A DNA stretch of 64,000 bases, from contig CALYLW010000185.1 of the NCBI GenBank assembly GCA_944989445.1, positions 438,001 to 502,000 on the forward strand, given 5' to 3'. Made by a program: the position numbers and the translations under genes. This DNA is from Ampullaceana balthica. Lineage: Eukaryota; Mollusca; Gastropoda; Lymnaeidae. This document shows, piece after piece, positions 43,101-54,829 of the stretch. The notes beneath the pieces are model-generated. The model did not search any database and was not told the DNA's origin. It saw nothing but the letters and a program-made list of their open reading frames with translations. Within the stretch, counting starts at the first letter, position 1. Every line of letters starts with the position of its first letter.

Positions 43101-45224
43101 CTGAGTGTCTGCGAGTGTAAATAAAGGAGAGCTCGCTGACTCGTGGTACTGAGTGTCTGCGAGTGTAAATAAAGGAGAGCTCGCTGACTCGTGGTACTGA
43201 GTGTCTGCGAGTGTAAATAAAGGAGAGCTCGCTGACTTGTGGTACTGGGTGTCTGCGAGTGTAAATAAAGGAGAGCTCGCTGACTCGTGGTACTGAGTGT
43301 CTGCGAGTGTAAATAAAGGAGAGCTCGCTGACTCGTGGTACTGAGTGTCTGCGAGTGTAAATAAAGGAGAGCTCGCTGACTCGTGGTACTGGGTGTCTGC
43401 GAGTGTAAATAAAGGAGAGCTCGCTGACTCGTGGTACTGAGTGTCTGCGAGTGTAAATAAAGGAGAGCTCGCTGACTTGTGGTACTGGGTGTCTGCGAGT
43501 GTAAATAAAGGAGAGCTCGCTGACTCGTGGTACTGAGTGTCTGCGAGTGTAAATAAAGGAGAGCTCGCTGACTCGTGGTACTGAGTGTCTGCGAGTGTAA
43601 ATAAAGGAGAGCTCGCTGACTTGTGGTACTGGGTGTCTGCGAGTGTAAATAAAGGAGAGCTCGCTGACTCGTGGTACTGAGTGTCTGCGAGTGTAAATAA
43701 AGGAGAGCTCGCTGACTCGTGGTACTGAGTGTCTGCGAGTGTAAATAAAGGAGAGCTCGCTGACTCGTGGTACTGAGTGTCTGCGAGTGTAAATAAAGGA
43801 GAGCTCGCTGACTCGTGGTACTGAGTGTCTGCGAGTGTAAATAAAGGAGAGCTCGCTGACTCGTGGTACTGAGTGTCTGCGAGTGTAAATAAAGGAGAGC
43901 TCGCTGACTCATGGTACTGAGTGTCTGCGAGTGTAAATAAAGGAGAGCTCGCTGACTCGTGGTACTGAGTGTCTGTGAGTGTAAATAAAGGAGAGCTCGC
44001 TGACTCGTGGTACTGAGTGTCTGCGAGTGTAAATAAAGGAGAGCTCGCTGACTCGTGGTACTGAGTGTCTGCGAGTGTAAATAAAGGAGAGCTCGCTGAC
44101 TCGTGGTACTGAGTGTCTGCGAGTGTAAATAAAGGAGAGCTCGCTGACTTGTGGTACTGAGTGTCTGCGAGTGTAAATAAAGGAGAGCTCGCTGACTCGT
44201 GGTACTGAGTGTCTGCGAGTGTAAATAAAGGAGAGCTGACTCGTGGTACTGAGTGTCTGCGAGTGTAAATAAAGGAGAGCTCGCTGACTCGTGGTACTGA
44301 GTGTCTGCGAGTGTAAATAAAGGAGAGCTCGCTGACTCGTGGTACTGAGTGTCTGCGAGTGTAAATAAAGGAGAGCTCGCTGACTCGTGGTACTGAGTGT
44401 CTGCGAGTGTAAATAAAGGAGAGCTCGCTGACTTGTGGTACTGGGTGTCTGCGAGTGTAAATAAAGGAGAGCTCGCTGACTCGTGGTACTGAGTGTCTGC
44501 GAGTGTAAATAAAGGAGAGCTCGCTGACTCGTGGTACTGAGTGTCTGCGAGTGTAAATAAAGGAGAGCTCGCTGACTCGTGGTACTGAGTGTCTGCGAGT
44601 GTAAATAAAGGAGAGCTCGCTGACTCGTGGTACTGAGTGTCTGCGAGTGTAAATAAAGGAGAGCTCGCTGACTTGTGGTACTGAGTGTCTGCGAGTGTAA
44701 ATAAAGGAGAGCTCGCTGACTCATGGTACTGAGTGTCTGCGAGTGTAAATAAAGGAGAGCTCGCTGACTCGTGGTACTGAGTGTCTGTGAGTGTAAATAA
44801 AGGAGAGCTCGCTGACTCGTGGTACTGAGTGTCTGCGAGTGTAAATAAAGGAGAGCTCGCTGACTCGTGGTACTGAGTGTCTGCGAGTGTAAATAAAGGA
44901 GAGCTCGCTGACTCGTGGTACTGAGTGTCTGCGAGTGTAAATAAAGGAGAGCTCGCTGACTTGTGGTACTGAGTGTCTGCGAGTGTAAATAAAGGAGAGC
45001 TCGCTGACTCGTGGTACTGAGTGTCTGCGAGTGTAAATAAAGGAGAGCTGACTCGTGGTACTGAGTGTCTGCGAGTGTAAATAAAGGAGAGCTCGCTGAC
45101 TCGTGGTACTGAGTGTCTGCGAGTGTAAATAAAGGAGAGCTCGCTGACTCGTGGTACTGAGTGTCTGCGAGTGTAAATAAAGGAGAGCTCGCTGACTCGT
45201 GGTACTGAGTGTCTGCGAGTGAAA
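40187..45224. repeat. 48-bp minisatellite, about 105 copies (5 kb)
   Basis: The unit starts GTAAATAAAGGAGAGCTCGC. It is nearly perfect over 3 kb; variants cluster in the right third. A 4-bp deletion unit (GAGAGCTGACTCG) occurs at 44231 and 45043. Other markers (ACTCATGG at 43911/44723, CTGTGAG at 43973/44785, GACTTG at 44150/44962) all recur 812 bp apart, which equals 17 units minus 4 bp. The end of the array is therefore a block duplication. A minus-strand frame of 1,253 codons repeats SQRALLYLHSQTLSTT; it exists only because 48 is a multiple of three. Confidence 0.98.
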
Positions 45225-45748
45225 ATGTAACATCGCTTTCATTGGAGGGGCTAGTTGTGCTTTAGATTCCAGATGAAAAACTTGCCTTGTCTGTTTGTTT
45301 GTTTTGTTTGTCACGGCAAACATTCAGCAATTCATCCAGTGACAATCAATGTTTTTGTCATTGTTAAGGTTACTGGCAATCATACAGTCAGATTGTACGG
45401 GTTTAGTTGAGTTGTGGTAATTACTGTCAATCATACAGTCAGATTGTACAGGTTTAGTTGAGTTGCTCTTTAGAAAACATGACAGAAATTAAATGTTTAT
45501 AATTTTATACATACATTCCTACCTTTAAAGAAATGTCTGACGTCAACTTCTCTCTACATGATTCCAATAGCCGCCCCAAATAAACTCTGCAGTGTGAGAA
45601 CCTGTGTGAAGCATTGGATAGGAGGAGAGAATGAGAACATCAGAACTTTATTGGATATAATCCAATATCCAACATTTTCTTTACACATATATCAAATATT
45701 TGTGGTAAAAATGTTTAACCGATATAAGACGAAAATAAAGGTTTAACA
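45225..45748. other. Spacer with a two-copy direct repeat
   Basis: A unit of about 57 bp containing CAATCATACAGTCAGATTGT occurs twice at about 45365-45470. The frame 45558-45746 has no recognisable domain. Confidence 0.5.
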
Positions 45749-45930
45749 CACACACACACAAACAAACGAACACACACAATCACGTACTCACTCAGACACC
45801 GATAAAAGACGAAAATAAAGGTTTAACTGGAAAATATGTACCCAACACACACACACACACACTCACACACACACACACACACACACACAAACAAACGAAT
45901 ACACGCAATCACTTACTCACACTCAGACAC
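45749..45930. repeat. (CA)n microsatellites in a duplicated segment
   Basis: Two CA-rich runs (about 45749-45778 and 45846-45890) each sit in a similar context (GACGAAAATAAAGGTTTAAC before, AAACAAACGAA after), so the whole segment was duplicated. Confidence 0.9.
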
Positions 45931-45999
45931 AGATATATACATAGTTAAATCAAAACCTTCTATTGGGAATCTATCAACAATAGGTTCTTTATAAACTCA
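45931..45999. other. Short spacer
   Basis: Nothing recognised. Confidence 0.4.
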
Positions 46000-46219
46000 C
46001 TTGTTCCATGGGCCCACTAACAACCCATTTGTTCCACAGGTTCCCTAACAACTCCATTGTTCCACTGGTTCCCTAACAACCCCATTGTTCCACTGGTTCC
46101 CTAACAACCCCATTGTTCCACTGGTTCCCTAACAACCCCATTGTTCCACTGGTTCCCTAACAACCCCATTGTTCCACTGGTTCCCTAACAACCCCATTGT
46201 TCCACTGGTTCCCTAACAA
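46000..46219. repeat. 27-bp minisatellite, eight copies
   Basis: The unit is CCATTGTTCCACTGGTTCCC plus TAACAAC. The first and last copies are diverged. Confidence 0.97.
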
Positions 46220-46552
46220 CGAACTGTTGCAATGGGTCAACAAACCTTTTCAGTTGCCAATTTTCCCCTTGCATTTGGAAAGCCTCGTTATAAGGGAGAC
46301 CATTTGACGAAATCGAAATGCAAATTATGGGCGTTGCCGTTCCTGGCTTTTCTTTATTTTCATTTGTTTTCTATCCCCCCACCCCCAACGTACACACATA
46401 TCTCACCCCATATTGAATTTAGGGGGGGGGGAGGGACATTTTGTTTTATTCTTTTGAAATGTGACGTTATATTTGCTGTTTATTGTGTCTGATTCAACGA
46501 CGACATGAACAAATAGTTCAATTTAATCACGAGTCGTCTTTATCCGAGAACT
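46220..46552. other. Single-copy island with an octamer site
   Basis: Mixed composition. ATGCAAAT lies at 46318-46325 directly before TATGG. A G-run lies at 46422-46431. The frame 46232-46492 shows no domain. Confidence 0.4.
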
Positions 46553-47112
46553 CAGAGATACTTTATGATACACGAGATACTTTATGATACACGAGATACT
46601 TTATGATACACGAGATACTTTATGATACACGAGATACTTTATGATACACGAGATACTTTATGATACACGAGATACTTTATGATACACGAGATACTTTATG
46701 ATACACGAGATACTTTATGATACACGAGATACTTTATGATACACGAGATACTTTATGATACACGAGATACTTTATGATACACGAGATACTTTATGATACA
46801 CGAGATACTTTATGATACACGAGATACTTTATGATACACGAGATACTTTATGATACACGAGATACTTTATGATACACGATATACTTTATGATACACGAGA
46901 TACTTTATGATACACGAGATACTTTATGATACACGAGATACTTTATGATACACGATATACTTTATGATACACGATATACTTTATGATACACGAGATACTT
47001 TATGATACAAGAGATACTTTATGATACACGAGATACTTTATGATACAAGAGATACTTTATGATACACGAGTTATTCTATGATACACGAGTTATTCTATGA
47101 TACACGAGATAC
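46553..47112. repeat. 19-bp minisatellite, about 29 copies
   Basis: The unit is GATACTTTATGATACACGA. Changes (ACGATAT, ACAAGAG, GTTATTC) are limited to the right third. Confidence 0.97.
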
Positions 47113-47171
47113 TTAAAGTTTCAAGTATTTGTATAAATCTAACAATAAACCTTACAATATAGATCTTTAAA

Positions 47172-47173
47172 TA

Positions 47174-47204
<31 letters not shown>
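47172..47204. repeat. (AT)n microsatellite
   Basis: A short AT run. Confidence 0.93.
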
Positions 47205-47904
47205 TGATCTTATGTGTCCCGATGACCTTACATATAGTTAGATATACGTCATACATTATGTTTTAATGTCAAGAGTTTCTTTAAATTACACTCTCTCTAG
47301 TGTAGACATTATGTGTATACTTAGTGAAGAACAAGACATCTAGAATCTAGAAGAGTGCGCTTCAACTGTCGCACGTAATCTCTAGTGTTCCAAATGAATA
47401 TCAAATATTCCTCATCCAGTCTTCTCTACGCTTTTAGGTATAAATATGGGTGCGTACTCATAGTTTAAGCCCGGGTATTATCGTTAAAATTTATTGAGGA
47501 TTCTGTGATATTTCTTGCATCGTGTTTAATTCTTGTCTGATTATAGACCAGACTGCTACACTCTTGTATTTTAAACTTCATATATTTTATTGTTTGTATA
47601 AATTCAACCCGTGGCTAGAGTTGACCTTGTTCAGTTGAACCTTTCTCATGGACACATAGAAATATGCTGGGAAATTGTTGTCTTGTGGTTCCATTGAGTA
47701 TCAACAGCTGGGACATTGTTTTCTTGTGGTTCCAATGAGCATCAACAAATACGAACAGCGGGACACATGGCGTCTGGATATCGGTCAAGAAATCTCATCG
47801 TATGGTAAAACTAAATCACTTGTTCACATTCAAAGCAAGATGTCTTGACCATCCGACTGAATCCTCTTAAAATCCAAGCTCATCAACAAATGCTATTTCA
47901 AAGT
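47205..47904. other. Single-copy sequence, nothing recognised
   Basis: A two-copy repeat around TTGTCTTGTGGTTCCATTGA lies at about 47676-47745. No gene. Confidence 0.45.
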
Positions 47905-48105
47905 CTATCTATAACTGAAATGTCCAACCCATCTTGAACTGAAATGTCCAAAACATCTGGAACTGAAATATCCAACCCACCTATAACTGAAATGTCCAAA
48001 ACATCTAGAACTGAAATGTCCAATGCAATCTAGAACTGATATGTCCAAACCCATTTAGAACTGAAATGCCCAATCCATCTAGAACTGAGCTCCCAAACCC
48101 ATCTT
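47905..48105. repeat. ~25-bp degenerate tandem repeat, about eight copies
   Basis: The unit approximates AACTGAAATGTCCAAAMCAT plus CTAG; diverged. Confidence 0.9.
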
Positions 48106-49198
48106 TAATTGTATAGCAGAGACTCCCTCCCGACTCTTGTCTCTTGTATCACAACTTGGAACAAAGCCAGCATTAAAACATTGAAAGTGTGGACGTTGTT
48201 TTTACACTTCCTTCCTTTTCTTAACCCTTCCCCTCTGACCCTTCCCCTTTCTTTTAGCCAAATATTCATTTCTGAAATGAGAAGGGAATCTCAATCCATG
48301 AAAAGTGAATGGGGTTTTATCCTTGAATTTAAATGTGTGTGTTCAGGAATAAATAACTCTGTTTTGTCCCCAGAATTCCCCACCTCCTCCCTTTTATCTC
48401 CTTGTTCCCCAAATAAAACCGATAAGAAAAAAAAACCTGCAAAGAACAAAGATCCATCTAAAGCAAAAGTAGAATCGAGATGGAAAGGGTTAAAGTAAAA
48501 GGTATTTTGGGTGTTAGCTCCCCTGTCTCACCGTCCCGGATCTTTAAAGTAATACAAGAAATGGCATCTGAGCTTTTTCATTACATTCCCTTCTTCTTTC
48601 CTTGTTATCTTTGTGAAAATTTACATTTAAAGCGAACAATAATTTAAAACAATAGCATGGCAAACGGTGACGAGCATGCGGCAAGGCACGATACGAGCTT
48701 TGGCGGGTTTTAGCGGAGACTTTTAGAGGGGCCTTATTGTTGATCCTGGCAAGGTGGGGTGGGTAAAAGGGAAACAGATGGGTTGTGTTTTTTTTTAAGG
48801 TTTGAATAGCCATCCGTCGGTGAGAAGATCGTATGGTGGTCTGCGTTTGATAGAGTTGACTTTGATGACTTTGTTGACTTTGATGCAGCGATTAAAAAAT
48901 ACAAGAACATTAAAAGGAGTAAAAAGTGAGTGGAGGATATGAGGTTCCACAGTGGGAGCTTTTGAGGACAATCTGAAATCTTCAAAAACATGAACAATGT
49001 TAGTAGTTGAGTAACTAAGACAATAAGATACAGTAGTAGATTGTACAAGTTATCAAATTGATATAGTCTACGGCCTAAAGGTTTGTTGACTTATCCAAAC
49101 GTGACTGAATCAACGTGATTAAAATAAACGTTATTTACTTATCGAACTTTGAAATACAAATGTAACAACTTAAACGACCACAAAAAAATGTTCTGTCA
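48106..49198. other. One-kb single-copy island, candidate regulatory sequence
   Basis: Mixed composition with a CT-rich part (48205-48255) and an A-run (48427-48435). TTTGGCGGG, close to an E2F site, lies at about 48699. A small GACTTTGATGACTTTG duplication lies at 48855-48885. The frames on both strands (48109-48498, 48544-48813, 48734-49048) overlap and lack domains. Confidence 0.4.
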
Positions 49199-49407
49199 AA
49201 CAAACAGAACTTACATCACCAATGATCATTAAGAACAAACAGAACTTACATCACCAATGATCGTTAAGAACAAACAGAACTTACATCACCAATGATCGTT
49301 AAGAAAAAACAGAACTTACATCACCAATGATCGTTAAGAACAAACAGAACTTACATCACCAATGATCGTTAAGAACAAACAGAACTTACATCACCAATGA
49401 TCGTTAA
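49199..49407. repeat. 35-36-bp minisatellite, six copies
   Basis: The unit starts ACAAACAGAACTTACATCAC. Nearly perfect. Confidence 0.96.
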
Positions 49408-49484
49408 GAGAGAAGGTGGAAATTGAATTTTTGAAGGAAATTTTAAAAAAATAAAGGCTAAGATGTATATGACTAGACACGCCC
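49408..49484. other. Short spacer
   Basis: Nothing recognised. Confidence 0.4.
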
Positions 49485-49935
49485 AACTCACCTCAGAAAC
49501 ACCTACTTCACAGCAAAACACGTCTACATCACAGTCAGACACACCTACATCGTCACCAGACACGTCTACATCACAGTCAGACTCGCCTACATGACATTCA
49601 GACACGCCTATATCAACACCAGGCACGCCTACTTTACCACCAGACACGCCTACATCACCAACAGACACGCCTACATCACCACCAGACACGCCCATATCAT
49701 CACCAGGCACGCCTACGTCACCACCACACACGCCTAAGTCATCATTAAACACGCCTACATCATCTACAGACACGCCTACATTACACCAGACACGCTACAT
49801 CATCACGAGACACGCCTACTTCAAAACTAGACACGCCTACATCACCCCCATACACGCAAACATCATCACCAGACACGCTACATCATCACCAGACACGCCT
49901 ACTTCACCATCAGACACGCCTACATCACAGTCAGA
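49485..49935. repeat. ~21-bp degenerate minisatellite, about 21 copies
   Basis: The unit is CACGCCTACATCACCACCAGA-like (21 bp). Many substitutions and some indels; older than its neighbours. The minus-strand frame (49369-49773) is an artefact. Confidence 0.93.
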
Positions 49936-50230
49936 CTTACGTATAAGAAACACTAGACAGACTTGCGTATAGGAAACACTAGACAGACTTACGTATATGA
50001 AACACTAGACAGACATAAGTATAGGAAACACTAGACAGACTTACGTATATGAAACACCAGACAGACATAAGTATAGGAAACACTAGACAGACTTACGTAT
50101 AGGAAACACTAGACAGACATAGGTATAGGAAACACTAGACAGACTTACGTATAGGAAACACTAGACAGACATAAGTATAGGAAACACTAGACAGACATAG
50201 GTATAGGAAACACTAGACAGACTTACTTAT
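49936..50230. repeat. 26-bp minisatellite, about 11 copies, two alternating types
   Basis: The unit contains GTATAGGAAACACTAGACAG. CTTAC and CATAA/CATAG types alternate over most of the array, giving a 52-bp higher-order unit. Confidence 0.95.
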
Positions 50231-50589
50231 GGGAAACAAAAATGAAAAATATCTTATGATAGCTCATTGGAATTCTTTAATACGTCCAAAATGCACTGTC
50301 CTGAACGAGACTCTTCAGTGTGAGTCTGTATATGTGTGTATGTGAGTGTATGTGTGTGTTTTGATGTTGGGGTAGCGGTGGCCGGACGAGTTGGAAGGGG
50401 TGGGGGTAGTTCCTGTATGAAGCGAGCAGTGGGACGCTCATTTCATGCTCGTCTTGACCTCGGCGGCCCAAGAGAAGTGATTGGCGTAAAGGTTACAAAA
50501 CAACCCCTCGCTCATTATTTATATTCATCTCCGAGGGAAAAAACAAAAGGCGCCAGGAAATCTGTGTTTGATCGGATCTGATTAAACCA
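50231..50589. other. Single-copy island, candidate regulatory sequence
   Basis: Mixed composition; short GTGTATGTG repeats near 50330-50360. No domain in the opposing frames (50277-50581). Confidence 0.4.
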
Positions 50590-50905
50590 ACATTCCCATG
50601 TTAGATATAATCCTGATTAAACAAACACGCTCACGTTACATATTAATCCTGATTAAACTAATATTCTCAGGTTAAATATAATCCTGATTAAAATTCTCAA
50701 GTTAGATATAATACTGATTAAAATTCTCAGGTTAGATATAATCATGATTAAAATTCGCAAGTTAGATATAATCCTGATTAAAATTCTCAGATTAGATATA
50801 ATCCTGATTAAAATTCTCAGGTTAGATATAATCCTGATTAAAATTCTCAGGTAAGATATAATCCTGATTAAAATTCTCAGGTAAGATATAATCCTGATTA
50901 AATCG
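50590..50905. repeat. 30-bp minisatellite, about ten copies
   Basis: The unit is ATTCTCAGGTTAGATATAAT plus CCTGATTAAA. The first copies are longer and diverged. Confidence 0.95.
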
Positions 50906-51090
50906 ACTTTTGAGGCCGGAAACACCTCGGAATAAACTAAATTCTGAGGCCAGATATAATCAGGATTACACAAACATTGTGAGAAATTAATAATCATGAT
51001 TAAAAAACAATATCCGACCACAAATAATCCCGATAAGCCATCATCTAGAGACCAGATATAATCTGCTTTATGAAACTAACTTATGGTCAG
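50906..51090. other. Spacer with diverged 30-bp repeat remnants
   Basis: Words such as GATATAATC and TCAGGATTA, related to the flanking array, are scattered here, so the array probably once extended further. Confidence 0.5.
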
Positions 51091-54000
51091 CAGCTAATAG
51101 TTGTGTTGAATATAACCAGTGTTAGGTTGGTAGCTTATAGTTGTGTTGTATATAACAAGTGTTAGGGCGATAGATTATAGTTGTGTTGTATATAACAAGT
51201 GTTAGGTCGGTAGCTTATAGTTGTGTTGTATATAACAAGTGTTAGGGCGATAGATTATAGTTGTGTTGTATATAACCAGTGTTAGGGCGATAGCTTATAG
51301 TTGTGTTGTATATAACAAGTGTTAGGGCTATAGCTTATAGTTGTGTTGTATATAGCCAGTGTTAGGTCGGTAGCTTATAGTTGTGTTGTATATAACCAGT
51401 GTTAGGTTGGTAGCTTATAGTTGTGTTGTATATAACAAGTGTTAGGGCGATAGATTATAGTTGTGTTGTATATAACCAGTGTTAGGGCGATAGCTTATAG
51501 TTGTGTTGTATATAAGAAGTGTTAGGTCGGTAGCTTATAGTTGTGTTGTATATAGCCAGTGATAGGTCGGTAGCTTATAGTTGTGTTGTATATAACAAGT
51601 GATAGGTCGGTAGCTTATAGTTGTGATGTATATAACCAGTGTTAGGTCGGTAGCTTATAGTTGTGTTGTATATAACAAGTGTTAGATCGGTAGCTTATAG
51701 TTGTGTTTTATATAACAAGTGATAGGTCGGTAGCTTATAGTTGTGTTGTATATAACCAGTGTTAGGGCGGTAGCTTATAGTTGTGTTGTATATAGCCAGT
51801 GTTAGGTCGGTAGCTTATAGTTGTGTTGTATATAACAAGTGTTAGTGCGGTAGCTTATAGTTGTGTTGTATATAGCCAGTGTTAGGTCGGTAGCTTATAG
51901 TTGTGTTGTATATAGCCAGTGTTAGGTCGGTAGCTTATAGTTGTGTTGTATATAACAAGTGTTAGTGCGGTAGCTTATAGTTGTGTTGTATATAGCCAGT
52001 GTTAGGTCGGTAGCTTATAGTTGTGTTGTATATAGCCAGTGTTAGGTCGGTAGCTTATAGTTGTGTTGTATATAGCCAGTGTTAGGTCGGTAGCTTATAG
52101 TTGTGTTGTATATAACAAGTGTTAGTGCGGTAGCTTATAGTTGTGTTGTATATAGCCAGTGTTAGGTCGGTAGCTTTTAGTTGTGTTGTATATAGCCAGT
52201 GTTAGGTCGGTAGCTTATAGTTGTGTTGTATATAACTAGTGTTAGGGCGGTAGCTTATAGTTGTGTTGTATATAGCCAGTTTTAGGTCGGTAGCTTATAG
52301 TTGTGATGTATATAACAAGTGTTAGGTCGGTAGCTTATATTTGTGTTGTATATAACAAGTGTTAAGTCGGTAGCTTATAGTTGTGTTGTATATAGCCAGT
52401 GTTAGGTCGGTAGCTTATAGTTGTGTTGTATATAGCCAGTGTTAGGTCGGTAGCTTATAGTTGTGTTGTATATAACCAGTGTTAGGTCGGTAGCTTATAG
52501 TTGTGTTGTATATAACAAGTGATAGGTCGGTAGCTTATAGTTGTGTTGTATATAACAAGTGTTAGGTCGGTAGCTTATAGTTGTGTTGTATATGACAAGT
52601 GTTAGGTCGGTAGCTTATAGTTGTGTTGTATATAACAAGTGTTAGGTCGGTAGCTTATAGTTGTGTTGTATATAACTAGTGTTAGGGCGGTAGCTTATAG
52701 TTGTGTTGTATATAACTAGTGTTAGGGCGGTAGCTTATAGTTGTGTTGTATATAGCCAGTTTTAGGTCGGTAGCTTATAGTTGTGTTGTATATAACTAGT
52801 GTTAGGGCGGTAGCTTATAGTTGTGATGTATATAACAAGTGTTAGGTCGGTAGCTTATATTTGTGTTGTATATAACAAGTGTTAAGTCGGTAGCTTATAG
52901 TTGTGTTGTATATAGCCAGTGTTAGGTCGGTAGCTTATAGTTGTGTTGTATATAGCCAGTGTTAGGTCGGTAGCTTATAGTTGTGTTGTATATAACCAGT
53001 GTTAGGTCGGTAGCTTATAGTTGTGTTGTATATAGCCAGTGTTAGGTCGGTAGCTTATAGTTGTGTTGTATATAGACAGTGTTAGGTCGGTAGCTTATAG
53101 TTGTGTTGTATATAACAAGTGTTAGTGCGGTAGCTTATAGTTGTGTTGTATATAGCCAGTGTTAGGTCGGTAGCTTATAGTTGTGTTGTATATAGCCAGT
53201 GTTAGGTCGGTAGCTTATAGTTGTCTTGTATATAACCAGTGTTAGGTCGGTAGCTTATAGTTGTGTTGCATATAACAAGTGTTAGTGCGGTAGCTTATAG
53301 TTGTGTTGTATATAACCAGTGTTAGGTCGGTAGCTTATAGTTGTGTTGTATATAACAAGTGTTAGGTCGGTAGCTTATAGTTGTGTTGTATATGACAAGT
53401 GTTAGGTCGGTAGCTTATAGTTGTGTTGTATATAACAAGTGTTAGGTCGGTAGCTTATAGTTGTGTTGTATATAACTAGTGTTAGGGCGGTAGCTTATAG
53501 TTGTGTTGTATATAACTAGTGTTAGGGCGGTAGCTTATAGTTGTGTTGTATATAGCCAGTTTTAGGTCGGTAGCTTATAGTTGTGTTGTATATAACTAGT
53601 GTTAGGGCGGTAGCTTATAGTTGTGATGTATATAACAAGTGTTAGGTCGGTAGCTTATATTTGTGTTGTATATAACAAGTGTTAAGTCGGTAGCTTATAG
53701 TTGTGTTGTATATAGCCAGTGTTAGGTCGGTAGCTTATAGTTGTGTTGTATATAGCCAGTGTTAGGTCGGTAGCTTATAGTTGTGTTGTATATAACCAGT
53801 GTTAGGTCGGTAGCTTATAGTTGTGTTGTATATAGCCAGTGTTAGGTCGGTAGCTTATAGTTGTGTTGTATATAGACAGTGTTAGGTCGGTAGCTTATAG
53901 TTGTGTTGTATATAACAAGTGTTAGTGCGGTAGCTTATAGTTGTGTTGTATATAGCCAGTGTTAGGTCGGTAGCTTATAGTTGTGTTGTATATAGCCAGT

Positions 54001-54200
54001 GTTAGGTCGGTAGCTTATAGTTGTCTTGTATATAACCAGTGTTAGGTCGGTAGCTTATAGTTGTGTTGCATATAACAAGTGTTAGTGCGGTAGCTTATAG
54101 TTGTGTTGTATATAACCAGTGTTAGGTCGGTAGCTTATAGTTGTGTTGTATATAACTAGTGTTAGGACGGTAGCTTATAGTTGTGTTGTATATAGCCAGT
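51091..54200. repeat. 40-bp minisatellite, about 78 copies (3.1 kb)
   Basis: The unit is GTTAGGTCGGTAGCTTATAG plus TTGTGTTGTATATAACAAGT, with AACC/AGCC/AACT variants. Rare markers recur exactly 800 bp apart: TATGACAAGT at 52591 and 53391, TAGCTTATAT at 52851 and 53651, TTGTCTTGTA at 53221 and 54021, TTGTGTTGCA at 53261 and 54061. This shows a 20-unit block duplication. A further block shift of 520 bp (13 units) links 52331 and 52851. Confidence 0.98.
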
Positions 54201-54324
54201 GGGCTCTGATGTTCAAAAACTTAAATAAAATATTCTACAAATTTTTCATAAATTTATCTTTATTATTGCATTCTTTAATCTGTATTAGTACAAGCTATTT
54301 CTACTTGATTACCTTTGACCTCTC
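54201..54324. other. AT-rich spacer
   Basis: Nothing recognised. Confidence 0.4.
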
Positions 54325-54700
54325 ATCTTGAATGATATTAAAATATTTTACTATTGACTTATCTTCTTGACTGATATTTGATATATTTTACTATTGACTT
54401 ATCTTCCTGACTGATATTTGATATATTTTACTATTGACTTATCTTCATGACTGATATTTGATATATTTTACTATTGACTTATCTTCTTGACTGATATTTG
54501 ATATATTTTACTATTGACTTAACTTTCTGACTGATATTTGATATATTTTACTATTGACTTATCTTCTTGACTGATATTTGATATATCTTACTATTGACTT
54601 ATCTTCCTGACTGATATTTGATATATTTTACTATTGACTTATCTTCCTGACTGATATTTGATATATTTTACTATTGACTTATCTTCTTGACTGATATTTG
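54325..54700. repeat. 40-bp minisatellite, nine copies
   Basis: The unit is ACTGATATTTGATATATTTT plus ACTATTGACTTATCTTCTTG. Same length as the previous array but unrelated in sequence. Confidence 0.96.
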
Positions 54701-54829
54701 TTAGATGAGTCTGTTGTTGCTAATTGTCCTATTCTGTGACGTCAACTTCACTTGACTCGAAGTGTCTGCAGTCATAAGAGATAGCGAGATGACTGGAATC
54801 ATCAGGAAAAGTGACTTATGAATGTCTAG
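54701..54829. other. Short spacer
   Basis: Nothing recognised. Confidence 0.4.

Noticed and set aside
40151..43912. A 1,253-codon minus-strand open frame
   Set aside because: It consists entirely of a 16-residue repeat from a 48-bp tandem unit. The length is a multiple of three and the unit has no stop, and there is no domain, signal or unique flank that would support a protein.
48109..49048. Overlapping plus- and minus-strand frames of 89-129 codons
   Set aside because: They overlap on opposite strands, are low in complexity and show no family motif. The region is better described as a single-copy island.
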